Assembly: GCA_018662225.1 (NCBI GenBank)
Contig: JABJGO010000052.1
Span: 1-37,026, forward strand
DNA from: Rhodospirillales bacterium
GTDB taxonomy: Bacteria > Pseudomonadota > Alphaproteobacteria > Rhodospirillales > Casp-alpha2
DNA length: 37,026 bases
Direction of reading: 5' to 3'
Part shown: positions 15,412 to 23,159 of the stretch, piece by piece
How positions within the stretch are numbered: the stretch's first letter is position 1
How the letters are laid out: each line of letters begins with the position of its first letter
The notes under the pieces: model-generated
Seen by the model: the letters and a program-made list of their open reading frames with translations, nothing else
What the model was told of the DNA's origin: nothing
Database searches by the model: none
Program-made: the position numbers and the translations under genes

Positions 15412-16622
15412 TTCCTGATAATATTGTGTTCCGGGCCATACGGGAAACCAGTGATGTTCTCGGCCCCGTCTTCACCCACAATCAGGATGTCGTGTTCTCG
15501 GTAGCCGCCAGCTCCCGGCTCGCCATGGGGGATCATGATCATGGGCTCCATAGACACCACCATACCGGGCTCTAACACCGTATCGATATCTTCGCGCAGC
15601 TCAACTCCCGCTTCGCGGCCATAATAGTGGCTTAGAACCCCAAATGAGTGACCATAACCGAACGACCTGTATTTGAGCAGATCCCACTCGCGGTACATCT
15701 CGTTGAGTTCTATGGCAATATCGCAGCACCTTGCACCGGGTTTGATCAGCTCCAACCCGCGTTCGTGTACGGCCACATTCTTGCCCCATAGGTCCAGCTC
15801 AACATTGGAGGCCGAGCCACAGAACAAGGTGCGTTCCAGCGCTGTATAGTAGCCAAAAATCATGGGAAACGTGTTCAGGCTCAGGATATCGCCTTCTTCA
15901 ACGAGTTTGTTGGTGACCGGGTTGTGGGCGCCATCGGTATTAATGCCAGACTGAAACCAGGTCCATGTATCCATCAATTCCACAAACGGAAACGACTTGG
16001 CGATCTCGCGTACCATGGCATTGGTGGTGGCCAGCGCCACTTCATGTTCCGGCACACCAGCCGCTACAGCCGCCACACAGGCAGCCCCACCCAGATCACA
16101 GGTCCGCGTACCAATGCGGATCAAATCCTGTTCTTCCTTGGACTTGATGGCACGCATCCACATGGACGGTTGCGCCACGTCAATAAACTCGACACCCGGC
16201 AGGGCATCTTTCAACTGTTCCATATAGTCCAAATTCAGGTGATCGAACTCGACCCCCACCCGTTTCACGCCTTTGGTCAGGCTCTGGACCGCGAAAAAGA
16301 AGTTATCCTTGCGCCAATCCGTATAGGTGATGTTGTCGCCGAATGTGCGACGCCAGGGTTGGCCACCATCAATACCAGCCGAAATCGTGGTGGCTTTGTC
16401 ACCATCGATAACCATGCCGTACTTGCGGCCAAAATAGCAGTACAGGAAACCGGCGTAATAGTTGATGCAGTGATAGGAGGTGAATAAACACGCGTCCACA
16501 TCATTTTCCACCATCCAGCCGCGCACGTCATTCTGGCGACGCATCATTTCGGCTTCGGAGAATGGTGAGAACTCTTTTTCGCCATGGTGCCACATTTCCA
16601 GGCGGCTCATATCATCTGACAT
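15408..16622 (-). CDS. Creatinase (creatine amidinohydrolase)
   Basis: A 404-residue enzyme of the creatinase/prolidase (M24) fold, very close to the Pseudomonas putida enzyme in length and sequence. Diagnostic stretches are ACLFTSYHCINYYAGFLYC, TISAGIDGGQPWRRTFGDN, MDTWTWFQSGINTDGAHNPV with the catalytic His233, FGYGHSFGVLSHYYGREAG, and ENITGFPYGPEHNIIRN at the C-terminus. It hydrolyses creatine to sarcosine and urea without metal, and is cytosolic. The product sarcosine is the substrate of the SoxBDAG complex encoded at 5223-10386. Start ATG 16622 has GGA nine bases upstream; ATG 16610 is possible. No creatininase or urease gene is in the window, so urea would be handled elsewhere. The name is firm because similarity extends over the whole chain, beyond the general M24 motifs. 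Confidence 0.93.
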   Translation of the reverse strand: MSDDMSRLEMWHHGEKEFSPFSEAEMMRRQNDVRGWMVENDVDACLFTSYHCINYYAGFLYCYFGRKYGMVIDGDKATTISAGIDGGQPWRRTFGDNITYTDWRKDNFFFAVQSLTKGVKRVGVEFDHLNLDYMEQLKDALPGVEFIDVAQPSMWMRAIKSKEEQDLIRIGTRTCDLGGAACVAAVAAGVPEHEVALATTNAMVREIAKSFPFVELMDTWTWFQSGINTDGAHNPVTNKLVEEGDILSLNTFPMIFGYYTALERTLFCGSASNVELDLWGKNVAVHERGLELIKPGARCCDIAIELNEMYREWDLLKYRSFGYGHSFGVLSHYYGREAGVELREDIDTVLEPGMVVSMEPMIMIPHGEPGAGGYREHDILIVGEDGAENITGFPYGPEHNIIRN

Positions 16623-16749
16623 ATCGATTATTCCAACTTGGTGGTTACAACTGTATTCATACTCAACTTAAGGCTCAAATTAGCCTATTCAAGTAAAATT
16701 GATAGTCCAGCTATAGCCAAACATATGGTGTGAATGAGACACTGCACCG

Positions 16750-17169
16750 GTGAATGATAATATAGACAAACACGATAAGCCTCTTGAAGGAAAATATCGG
16801 GCACTGGGGATTCTTGCTGTGTGCGAGGTTGCCGCCATGGCCTTGTGGTTTTCCGCCTCCGCCGTGGTGCCGTCTATGATGGCGGAATATCCGCTGACCG
16901 CCACGCAAGCGTCCCTGTTCACCAGTATGGTGCAGGCAGGGTTTGTGATCGGCACCCTGACCAGTGCTATTTTCAGCTTGGCCGACCGCATTGATCCGCG
17001 CCGGTTCTTTATGGCGTCTGCCCTGATCGCGGCTATCGCCAACGCGGCTATTCTTTTGTTCGAACCGGGCACCGCCCCCGTCTATGCCATGCGATTTATC
17101 ACCGGCATGACCATGTTCCGGCAATTTGACGCGGCCCGGATTGAATTGGACAAATTAACGGTTGAGTAA
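16750..17169 (+). pseudogene. Truncated MFS transporter (N-terminal third only)
   Basis: A 139-codon frame from GTG 16750 that encodes the first three to four helices of a major facilitator transporter: ALGILAVCEVAAMALWFSAS, ASLFTSMVQAGFVIGTLTSA, then the loop DRIDPRRFFMASAL typical of the helix 2-3 motif, and ends RFITGMTM. In intact relatives the chain continues for about 280 more residues. Here it runs into an unrelated hydrophilic tail (FRQFDAARIELDKLTVE) and stops. The break at about 17110-17120 suggests a deletion that joined the gene to other sequence. It is divergent from creatinase, so the intact ancestor may have been a creatine or amine uptake carrier. Function is probably lost. 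Confidence 0.7.
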
Positions 17170-17205
17170 CTCGGGCACCAGTCGTGCGATATTTACCAGG
17201 CACGC

Positions 17206-18744
17206 CTAGATATAGCTCAAATCCGGCATGCTCTCCTTGCGTTTGGCTATATACGCCAACAGCGCTTCATCGATGGCCGGATCAAGTGGTGGTTGCTCGT
17301 ATTCCTCCAATAACTGTTTCCACCGCTTATTGGCGCGCTGGGCGGCATCGAGCTCGCCATCCGCCTGCCACTGCTCATAGGAATTCGCATCGGCCACTTG
17401 GGGCCGGTAGAATGCGGTCTTGAAGTTTTCCTGTGTGTGCGCAGAGCCCAGGAAGTGATTACCGGGCCCGACTTCGCGAATGGCATCCATGGCCTGCGCA
17501 TTATCAGACAGGTCAATGCCTTCGGCAAAGGCCGCGATATTCCCACACAGATCGGCATCAATGATGGTTTTCTCCAACCCATTAACCAAGCCGCCTTCCA
17601 GCCAACCCGTGGCGTGATTAATGAAATTGGCACCGGCCAGCACGCTCATCATCAGATTATAGGTGGCTTCCTGTTGTGACTGTGCATCCGGAATCTTGGA
17701 CGCAGATAACGCGCCCACGGTGTGAAACGGCACACCCAATCGACGGGCCAGTTGCCCGGCAGCCAGGACCAGCTTGCCACTTTCCGGCGTGCCAAACGTT
17801 GGTGCACCCGACTGCATGGAAATCGTGCTGGCAAAGCTGCCCATCAGGCACGGCGCACCCGGCTTAATCAATTGAACCAACGCCAGTCCGGCGAGGGCCT
17901 CGGCCAGAACCTGGGCCAGTGTACCTGCCACCGTACAGGGACTCATGGCCCCGGCCAGTGTCCACGGTGTCACGGCCACAGTCTGATTGTTGCGAGCGTA
18001 GACCTTGAGCGATCCTGACATAGCCGCATCCATGACCAGCGGAGCATTGGTGTTGGCTACGTTATAGAGTACGCAGTTGTCGGCCACGAAATCATCACCG
18101 AACAAAATCTTGGCCATATTAACGGCGTCCGTTGCCCGTTCTTCGCCAATGAATGCGCCCATAAAACAACGGTCTGAATACTTGATGTGGCTGTACAACA
18201 TATCCAAATGACGTTTGTTGGCAGGTAGTTCCACAGGTTCACACACCACACCACCTGAATGATGCAGGTGTGGGATCATGTGATGGATTTTGATAAAGGT
18301 CTGAAAATCATCCAACGTTCCATAGCGCCGCCCATGGTCCAGGTCATGGACAAAGGGCGGCCCCCAGCCGGGTGCCAACACCGTATTATTGCCGCCAATC
18401 TGAACAGACTTGTCTAGATTTCTGGCATACTGGGTGTATTCGGCGGGAGCGTTCGAGCGAATAATACCACGGCACATACCATGTTCAAATCTCACGCGGG
18501 TACCTTGAACATCAGCACCGGCATCGCGAAATATTTCCAAAATCTCCGGATCGTCTACAAACTCCATGCCCGTTTCCTGCAGAATGGTTTCCGCATTTTC
18601 TTCTATCAGACACAAACCTTCTTCGTTTAGAATATCGTAGGTGGCGATCTGGCGTTGAATATAGGGTGCGGGCGGCGTTTGGTCGATTCCAGTTACGCGG
18701 CGCGACTTTCGTCCCCGAGACTTTCTGGTCTTTGTACTCGTCAC
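17206..18744 (-). CDS. MttB-family methyltransferase without pyrrolysine (paralogue 1)
   Basis: A 512-residue TIM-barrel protein of the trimethylamine methyltransferase (MttB/COG5598) superfamily. Recognisable segments are ILQETGMEFVDDPEILEIF, YTQYARNLDKSVQIGGNNTV, WTLAGAMSPCTVAGT, GSFASTISMQSGAPTFGTPE and HATGWLEGGLVNG, ending in REVGPGNHFLGSAHTQENF. True archaeal MttB carries an in-frame UAG read as pyrrolysine; this frame has none, so it belongs with non-Pyl homologues such as glycine betaine, proline betaine or carnitine methyltransferases, which pass a methyl group to a corrinoid protein. A basic N-terminal tail (KTRKSRGRKSRR) is unusual. Start GTG 18744 has GGGAGA eight bases upstream. 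It is divergent from the class III aminotransferase. No corrinoid protein gene is nearby, so substrate and partner are unknown. Confidence 0.9.
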   Translation of the reverse strand: MTSTKTRKSRGRKSRRVTGIDQTPPAPYIQRQIATYDILNEEGLCLIEENAETILQETGMEFVDDPEILEIFRDAGADVQGTRVRFEHGMCRGIIRSNAPAEYTQYARNLDKSVQIGGNNTVLAPGWGPPFVHDLDHGRRYGTLDDFQTFIKIHHMIPHLHHSGGVVCEPVELPANKRHLDMLYSHIKYSDRCFMGAFIGEERATDAVNMAKILFGDDFVADNCVLYNVANTNAPLVMDAAMSGSLKVYARNNQTVAVTPWTLAGAMSPCTVAGTLAQVLAEALAGLALVQLIKPGAPCLMGSFASTISMQSGAPTFGTPESGKLVLAAGQLARRLGVPFHTVGALSASKIPDAQSQQEATYNLMMSVLAGANFINHATGWLEGGLVNGLEKTIIDADLCGNIAAFAEGIDLSDNAQAMDAIREVGPGNHFLGSAHTQENFKTAFYRPQVADANSYEQWQADGELDAAQRANKRWKQLLEEYEQPPLDPAIDEALLAYIAKRKESMPDLSYI

Positions 18745-18894
18745 CGTAATGTTCTCCCAGCCATATTTTGGACATCCGAAATTGCGAAAAATTCAGAACA
18801 AATTACTTGTAGGTCCCTAACTTAAAACAAGCTAACGTCACATGTGTCCAATTTCAAAGCAAAGTATGACGGCAGTTGATACAGGATATCCCGC

Positions 18895-20238
18895 ATGACC
18901 TCTTCAAACGACAAATCCGCCCCCCATGGCCCATTAAACGTGGACTGGAGCACCGACAGCATTGTCGCCAAACGTGACAAGTATTACGCCGCTTCCCAGC
19001 GGGCGTTCGTGCCTTACAAAAAGCCGCTGATCCCCAAACGGGGCCAGGGTCAGTACCTGTGGGATGAATGCGACAACAAGTATCTGGACATGCTGGGTAT
19101 GAATTTATGCATTTCTGTCGGTCATGCCCACCCTACCGTCGTTCAGGCCGTCAAGGATCAGGTGGAAGACCTGCCCCATTGCACGACCATGTTCTATCAC
19201 CCTGTCCCCGCCCATTTCGCCGAAGAACTCACCGCGACCATGCCGAAGGGTGAAGACTGGGTTGTGCATTTCATGAACAGCGGCGCGGAAGCCGCCGATC
19301 TGGCGCTGCTGATGGCGCGCAGTTATACGGGCAATGTTGACTTTTTGGCGCTGCAAAATGCCTATCATGGTGCCACCTTCGGGGCGCAGTCATTGACTGG
19401 TATTAGCGGGTTTCGCCACAACGTACCGCTCATGGGTGGCATTCATCACGTGCCTAATCCGGATGCCTATCGGGGGGCGCACGGTGACAACCCACAGGCC
19501 TATCTGGATGATCTTGACCGGGCCATCACAACCAGCACACCGGGGCATCTGGCCGGCATGATCGTTGAGCCCATTCAGGGTTATGGCGGCATTGTCAGTA
19601 TTGGCGACGAATACATACGCGGCGCATTTGACCGGGTTCGTGCCGCTGGCGGGCTCTGCGTGGTAGACGAGGTTCAATCCGGCTTTGGGCGTACTGGCGA
19701 TAACTTCTGGGCGTTCGAACATGCCGGGGTCACACCCGATATAGTCATCATGGCCAAGGGAATCGGCAATGGTATTCCGCTGGCCGCCGTCGTCTCCAAA
19801 CGGGAGGTCGCCGAAGCACTCGCAGATAAATTCTACTTCAACACTTATGGAGCAAACCCCGTGGCATGCGCGGCTGGCCGTGCCGTGCTACAGGTCATCC
19901 GTGAAGAAGGTTTGCAACAAAATGCAAAAGACGTTGGTGCTGATCTGCTGGCCGTAGCGCAAGACTTACAACAGAAACACGCCATCATTGGCGATGTGCG
20001 TGGGCAGGGTCTGATGCTGGCGATCGAACTGGTTCGCGACCGAAAGACCAAAGAGCCAGCCGTAGAGGAAACCGCCGCCGTGTTTGAAGCAACCCGTGAG
20101 ATGGGCCTCATCATGAGCAAATCAGGCGCTTATAAGAATGTACTACGCATGGTGCCCCCCCTGTGTATTCAAAAGCACGATGTTGAATTCTTCGCGGGTG
20201 CCATTGAAAAGAGCTTTGCCACAGCACTGGATAGTTAG
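18895..20238 (+). CDS. Class III PLP-dependent aminotransferase (AGXT2-like)
   Basis: A 447-residue fold-type I aminotransferase. The pyridoxal-phosphate lysine is K288 in VIMAKGIGNGIPLAAV; D258 in VVDEVQSGFGRTG contacts the ring nitrogen. Other landmarks are DMLGMNLCISVGHAHPTVVQ, NSGAEAADLALLMAR, NAYHGATFGAQSLTG and EPIQGYGGI. Overall sequence is closest to the alanine-glyoxylate aminotransferase 2 / beta-amino-acid:pyruvate group, which moves amino groups between omega or beta amino acids, alanine and glyoxylate. It is divergent from mttB paralogue 1 with about 150 bases between, so they may share control. A role in processing amino products of methylated-amine breakdown is inference. A hairpin with a 6-bp stem follows the gene. 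Confidence 0.88.
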   Translation: MTSSNDKSAPHGPLNVDWSTDSIVAKRDKYYAASQRAFVPYKKPLIPKRGQGQYLWDECDNKYLDMLGMNLCISVGHAHPTVVQAVKDQVEDLPHCTTMFYHPVPAHFAEELTATMPKGEDWVVHFMNSGAEAADLALLMARSYTGNVDFLALQNAYHGATFGAQSLTGISGFRHNVPLMGGIHHVPNPDAYRGAHGDNPQAYLDDLDRAITTSTPGHLAGMIVEPIQGYGGIVSIGDEYIRGAFDRVRAAGGLCVVDEVQSGFGRTGDNFWAFEHAGVTPDIVIMAKGIGNGIPLAAVVSKREVAEALADKFYFNTYGANPVACAAGRAVLQVIREEGLQQNAKDVGADLLAVAQDLQQKHAIIGDVRGQGLMLAIELVRDRKTKEPAVEETAAVFEATREMGLIMSKSGAYKNVLRMVPPLCIQKHDVEFFAGAIEKSFATALDS

Positions 20239-20255
20239 GGCCTCGATTAAGGCCC
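20238..20255. terminator. Hairpin between convergent genes
   Basis: GGGCCT (20238-20243) and AGGCCC (20250-20255) form a perfect 6-bp stem around CGATTA, between the convergent aminotransferase and desulfhydrase-like genes. There is no U-tract on either side, so terminator function is tentative. Confidence 0.35.
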
Positions 20256-20258
20256 CGA

Positions 20259-21323
20259 TTATGGCAGGGGCGAGAGCGCCATATCCAGATCGTTTTCATA
20301 GGCGAAAATAGCTGGTGTGCCGCCCGTGTGCAGGAACACCATGCCGCGCTGATCATCGTCTGCGGTCTCTTTGACGCCGCGAATAAAACCGGCCATGACC
20401 TTACCCGTATAGGTAGGATCAAGCATCAGGCTTTCCGTTTGCGCAGCCAATACGATGGCCTGTAAACAGTCCTCACCTGCTTTACCATACCCGGGTGCCA
20501 GGAAGTCATCGATTAGCACGATATCGTCGTTGCTCACGCAGGCTTCCACATCCAACAAATCGGCAATTTCCTGACATCTGCTCTGGATACGGTCAAATTG
20601 TTGTTCCGCATCACGTCGCACACAGATCCCGGTAACCCGGATCAGTGAGCCCAAGGCCCGTAATCCAAACAACATGCCGGCATGGGTGGCGCCGCTACCT
20701 GATCCCAGCACTATTTCGTCGATGTGGCGTTTCTGTTCAGTGATTTGTTCCAACAACTCGGCAGCGGCGACCACATACCCCAACGCACCCAACGGCGCGT
20801 GGCCGGGCCCCAGTGGTATGATGTAGGGTGATTTGCCTTCACGGCGAAGACCGTCCGCAATAACGCCCAGTTGACGATCTGCTCCGGCTTCATCTTCACC
20901 TTCGGGGTAGGAATGCATGGTGGCCCCCAACAACCGGTCCAGCAGCACATTGCCGGAGGTCCGGTACAGAGGGTCATTCTTGGCGACTCTTTCTTCCAGT
21001 TGGATGTGACAGTCCATGCCCAACTTGCGTGCCGCCGCGGCGGCCAGGCGGACAAAGTTCGATTGCACCGCACCTGTTATCAATATTGTATCGGCGTCCT
21101 GGGCCATCGCTTCACCCAGATAAAATTCAAGCTGTCGAACCTTGTTGCCACCAAACGCCAGTTCCGTACAGTCATCCCGTTTCACAAACAAATTTCCTGA
21201 ACTGCCACAGGCTCGGGTCAGGTTCGGCATGGGTTGAAGCGGTGTTGGCCCGGAGAACAAATATGCTCTTGATATCTCAGCTAACCGCCCCAGATCACCC
21301 GGCAACGCAACATTGATGCTCAC
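20259..21323 (-). CDS. D-cysteine desulfhydrase / ACC deaminase family protein
   Basis: A 354-residue fold-type II PLP enzyme. K61 in ELAFGGNKVRQLEF is the cofactor lysine. Further family motifs are GPTPLQPMPNL, LFVKRDDCTE, ITGAVQSNFVRLAAAAARKL, PLGPGHAPLGALGYV, VLGSGSGATHAGML (phosphate-binding glycine loop) and LDPTYTGKVMAGF. The family includes D-cysteine desulfhydrase (D-cysteine to pyruvate, sulfide and ammonia) and ACC deaminase; L-cuneate-type or serine-like substrates are also possible. SNF in place of the usual SNH around the catalytic region is a difference worth noting. Start GTG 21323 has GGGGAG six bases upstream and lies 12 bases after the stop of the TauE-like exporter gene, so the two form an operon. 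A sulfur-handling role is inferred from this pairing. Confidence 0.85.
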   Translation of the reverse strand: MSINVALPGDLGRLAEISRAYLFSGPTPLQPMPNLTRACGSSGNLFVKRDDCTELAFGGNKVRQLEFYLGEAMAQDADTILITGAVQSNFVRLAAAAARKLGMDCHIQLEERVAKNDPLYRTSGNVLLDRLLGATMHSYPEGEDEAGADRQLGVIADGLRREGKSPYIIPLGPGHAPLGALGYVVAAAELLEQITEQKRHIDEIVLGSGSGATHAGMLFGLRALGSLIRVTGICVRRDAEQQFDRIQSRCQEIADLLDVEACVSNDDIVLIDDFLAPGYGKAGEDCLQAIVLAAQTESLMLDPTYTGKVMAGFIRGVKETADDDQRGMVFLHTGGTPAIFAYENDLDMALSPLP

Positions 21324-21335
21324 AATATTCTCCCC

Positions 21336-22076
21336 TTACAAAACCGATGAAAAGAGCAACACCGCTGTCGATACCAAAATAGCCACCAACAACCACCGGA
21401 ACCCCCGCTCAGTCAGCCAACCTGCCAGCACCTTTCCGAACAATATGCCAACGATGGTGGACGGTGCCAGATAGATACTGGTCCAGATTGTCTCCGCACT
21501 AATTCCCGGCACGGATATCTGCAACATGAAGGCCGCAGCATAGGAGAACACAAACAGCATCAGAACTGTACCGCGAATGGCTTCCTTACTAAATCCGGTA
21601 GATGCCATCCATGCGGCTGGCACCGGGCCAGGCATGCCGAGGCTACCCCCCATCACCCCGGATACGATCCCCACGGGTATGGCCATACCATTTTCCGATA
21701 TGTCTGTATTTCCCGTTTTCACACGGCCGTTCTTACGCAACACGATGAACACCGTCATCAAGACGGCTATTCCGGCAAGAGCTTTGAGCAGAACAATGTC
21801 CACGCTCAGAAACACATACAAACCCACAGGGATGCCAATAGCGGAGCCCAGCAGAAACTTCATCAATACGCCCTGGTTTGCATGGATACGCACCGATGGC
21901 ATCAGGAAGCCTGCAATCAGGATATTCAAAATGATGCTGATTTGGATGGCATCGCCGCTACCCAACACCATCAGCATAATGGGCCCGGCCACGATCCCAA
22001 AACCAATGCCCGTCGCAGACTGCAACGCTGCTGCGCCGAACACAGCAATATTCATAACAACGAGTTCCCCGCCCAT
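21336..22076 (-). CDS. Sulfite exporter TauE/SafE-family membrane protein
   Basis: A 246-residue membrane protein with about eight predicted helices. The first helix carries MNIAVFGAAALQSATGIGFG, a motif typical of TauE/SafE (COG0730) proteins. Others include IQISIILNILIAGF, GSAIGIPVGLYVFLSV, VGIVSGVMGGSLGMPGPVPA (the conserved glycine-rich second motif) and STIVGILFGKVLAGWL. The family exports sulfite, sulfoacetate or other small anions. ATG 22076 is given; ATG 22055, preceded by GGGGAA, starts exactly at the first helix and may be the real start. It is the first gene of a two-gene operon with the desulfhydrase-like enzyme. The transported ion cannot be told. Confidence 0.85.
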   Translation of the reverse strand: MGGELVVMNIAVFGAAALQSATGIGFGIVAGPIMLMVLGSGDAIQISIILNILIAGFLMPSVRIHANQGVLMKFLLGSAIGIPVGLYVFLSVDIVLLKALAGIAVLMTVFIVLRKNGRVKTGNTDISENGMAIPVGIVSGVMGGSLGMPGPVPAAWMASTGFSKEAIRGTVLMLFVFSYAAAFMLQISVPGISAETIWTSIYLAPSTIVGILFGKVLAGWLTERGFRWLLVAILVSTAVLLFSSVL

Positions 22077-22220
22077 GATTATAGTCTGGTCCAGTGCATC
22101 AGGTTTAATTTCAGGCTGTGATGGTGGGGCATGTGGCCCCCAAAAACAAATAATTATAACGACGACTAAGTTGGGCCTGTGTTAGCGTGAGAATATTCCG
22201 CCGGTCTACAGGAGATACAT

Positions 22221-22961
22221 ATGTTAGGCATTATTGGTGCCATGAGCGAGGAAGTTCAGCTCTTGCTTAATGAAATGACAGATACAAGTGAATCTGTTCA
22301 TGCGGGAATTACTGTGACCCATGGTAGCTACAAGGGCACCGAAATCGCATTGGCGCAATCGGGTATTGGCAAGGTCAACGCGACCATTTGCACCCAAATT
22401 CTGATCGACATGTACAAACCTCAAAAGCTGATATTCAGCGGTGTAGCCGGTGGATTATTGCCGAATATGCAAGCAGGCGACATCATTATTGCCAGCCATG
22501 TTGTCCAGTACGATATGGACCTGACCGCATTTGGTCGACGTCATGGCGAGACGCCCGGGCGTGACCGCCTGATCGAGTGCCATCCCGACCTGGTGGGCAA
22601 GGCAACCGCGGCATTTGATATTGCGTTTTCAGGCGACAAAACGGAGCCAAATCTAATGCTTGGCACGATAGCTTCAGGCGACAGGTTTGTGCAGGACACG
22701 GATATGCTGCGTTGGCTGCAGCGTGAGTTTGCAGCCCTGGCAACGGAAATGGAAGGGGCTGCATTTGGTTATACCTGCACGCTCAACAATCTTCCTTTTG
22801 TGGTCATCCGAACATTGTCAGATGCATCCAGCGAATCCGCCAGTGGCGATTTCGAGAAGAACCTTCACAAGGCCTGCCAAAACTCTTTCCGGCTTATGGA
22901 CCAAATGATTCCAAATGTCATGGAAGACAAGCCCGAGAAAGATCGCCGGAATAGAAGTTGA
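22221..22961 (+). CDS. mtnN: 5'-methylthioadenosine/S-adenosylhomocysteine nucleosidase
   Basis: A 246-residue nucleosidase that hydrolyses the glycosidic bond of methylthioadenosine and S-adenosylhomocysteine, releasing adenine. The catalytic set known from the E. coli enzyme is present: E11 in GIIGAMSEEVQLL, E178 in ATEMEGAAFGY, and D201 in VIRTLSDASSESA. SGIGKVNATICTQ and FSGVAGGLLPNMQAGDIII match the substrate-binding strands. A strong AGGAG lies six bases before the ATG. It is divergent from the TauE-like gene. SAH is the by-product of SAM-dependent methylation, so the gene fits general methyl metabolism, but it is common in bacteria and need not belong to the local pathway. Confidence 0.93.
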   Translation: MLGIIGAMSEEVQLLLNEMTDTSESVHAGITVTHGSYKGTEIALAQSGIGKVNATICTQILIDMYKPQKLIFSGVAGGLLPNMQAGDIIIASHVVQYDMDLTAFGRRHGETPGRDRLIECHPDLVGKATAAFDIAFSGDKTEPNLMLGTIASGDRFVQDTDMLRWLQREFAALATEMEGAAFGYTCTLNNLPFVVIRTLSDASSESASGDFEKNLHKACQNSFRLMDQMIPNVMEDKPEKDRRNRS

Positions 22962-23011
22962 GCATCATCTTCATCATTGTAAATTGCCGAAACATTGATT
23001 ACTACTGATAT

Positions 23012-23024
23012 CTGTGATCACAGT
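23012..23024. promoter_or_regulatory. Palindromic operator upstream of the mttB2-gntR operon
   Basis: CTGTGATCACAG is a perfect 12-bp palindrome 137 bases before the mttB2 start. TGTGATCACAGT (23013-23024) recurs exactly at 27529-27540. The spacing rules out a CRP site, which needs six bases between half-sites. The GntR/FCD regulator encoded in this operon is the natural candidate to bind it. Confidence 0.5.
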
Positions 23025-23159
23025 ATTCTTCAGTATTGATGAGCAACTTCGCCATGCCGACTTTGAGTGAACAATTCAAGCCGCCCTGCTTTGCAAATAT
23101 GATTTGCGAAGATGATACCGATTACATGTGGCATACAGGACAAGCGAAGGAATTCAGTC

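Noticed and set aside
22126-22140. Terminator GGGGC-ATGTG-GCCCC between the TauE-like and mtnN genes
   Set aside because: It is upstream of both genes, which are divergent, has only a 5-bp stem and no U-tract in a useful direction.
23012-23023. CRP/FNR site
   Set aside because: TGTGA and TCACA halves are present, but CRP needs about six bases between them; here they abut, so a GntR-type site is more likely.
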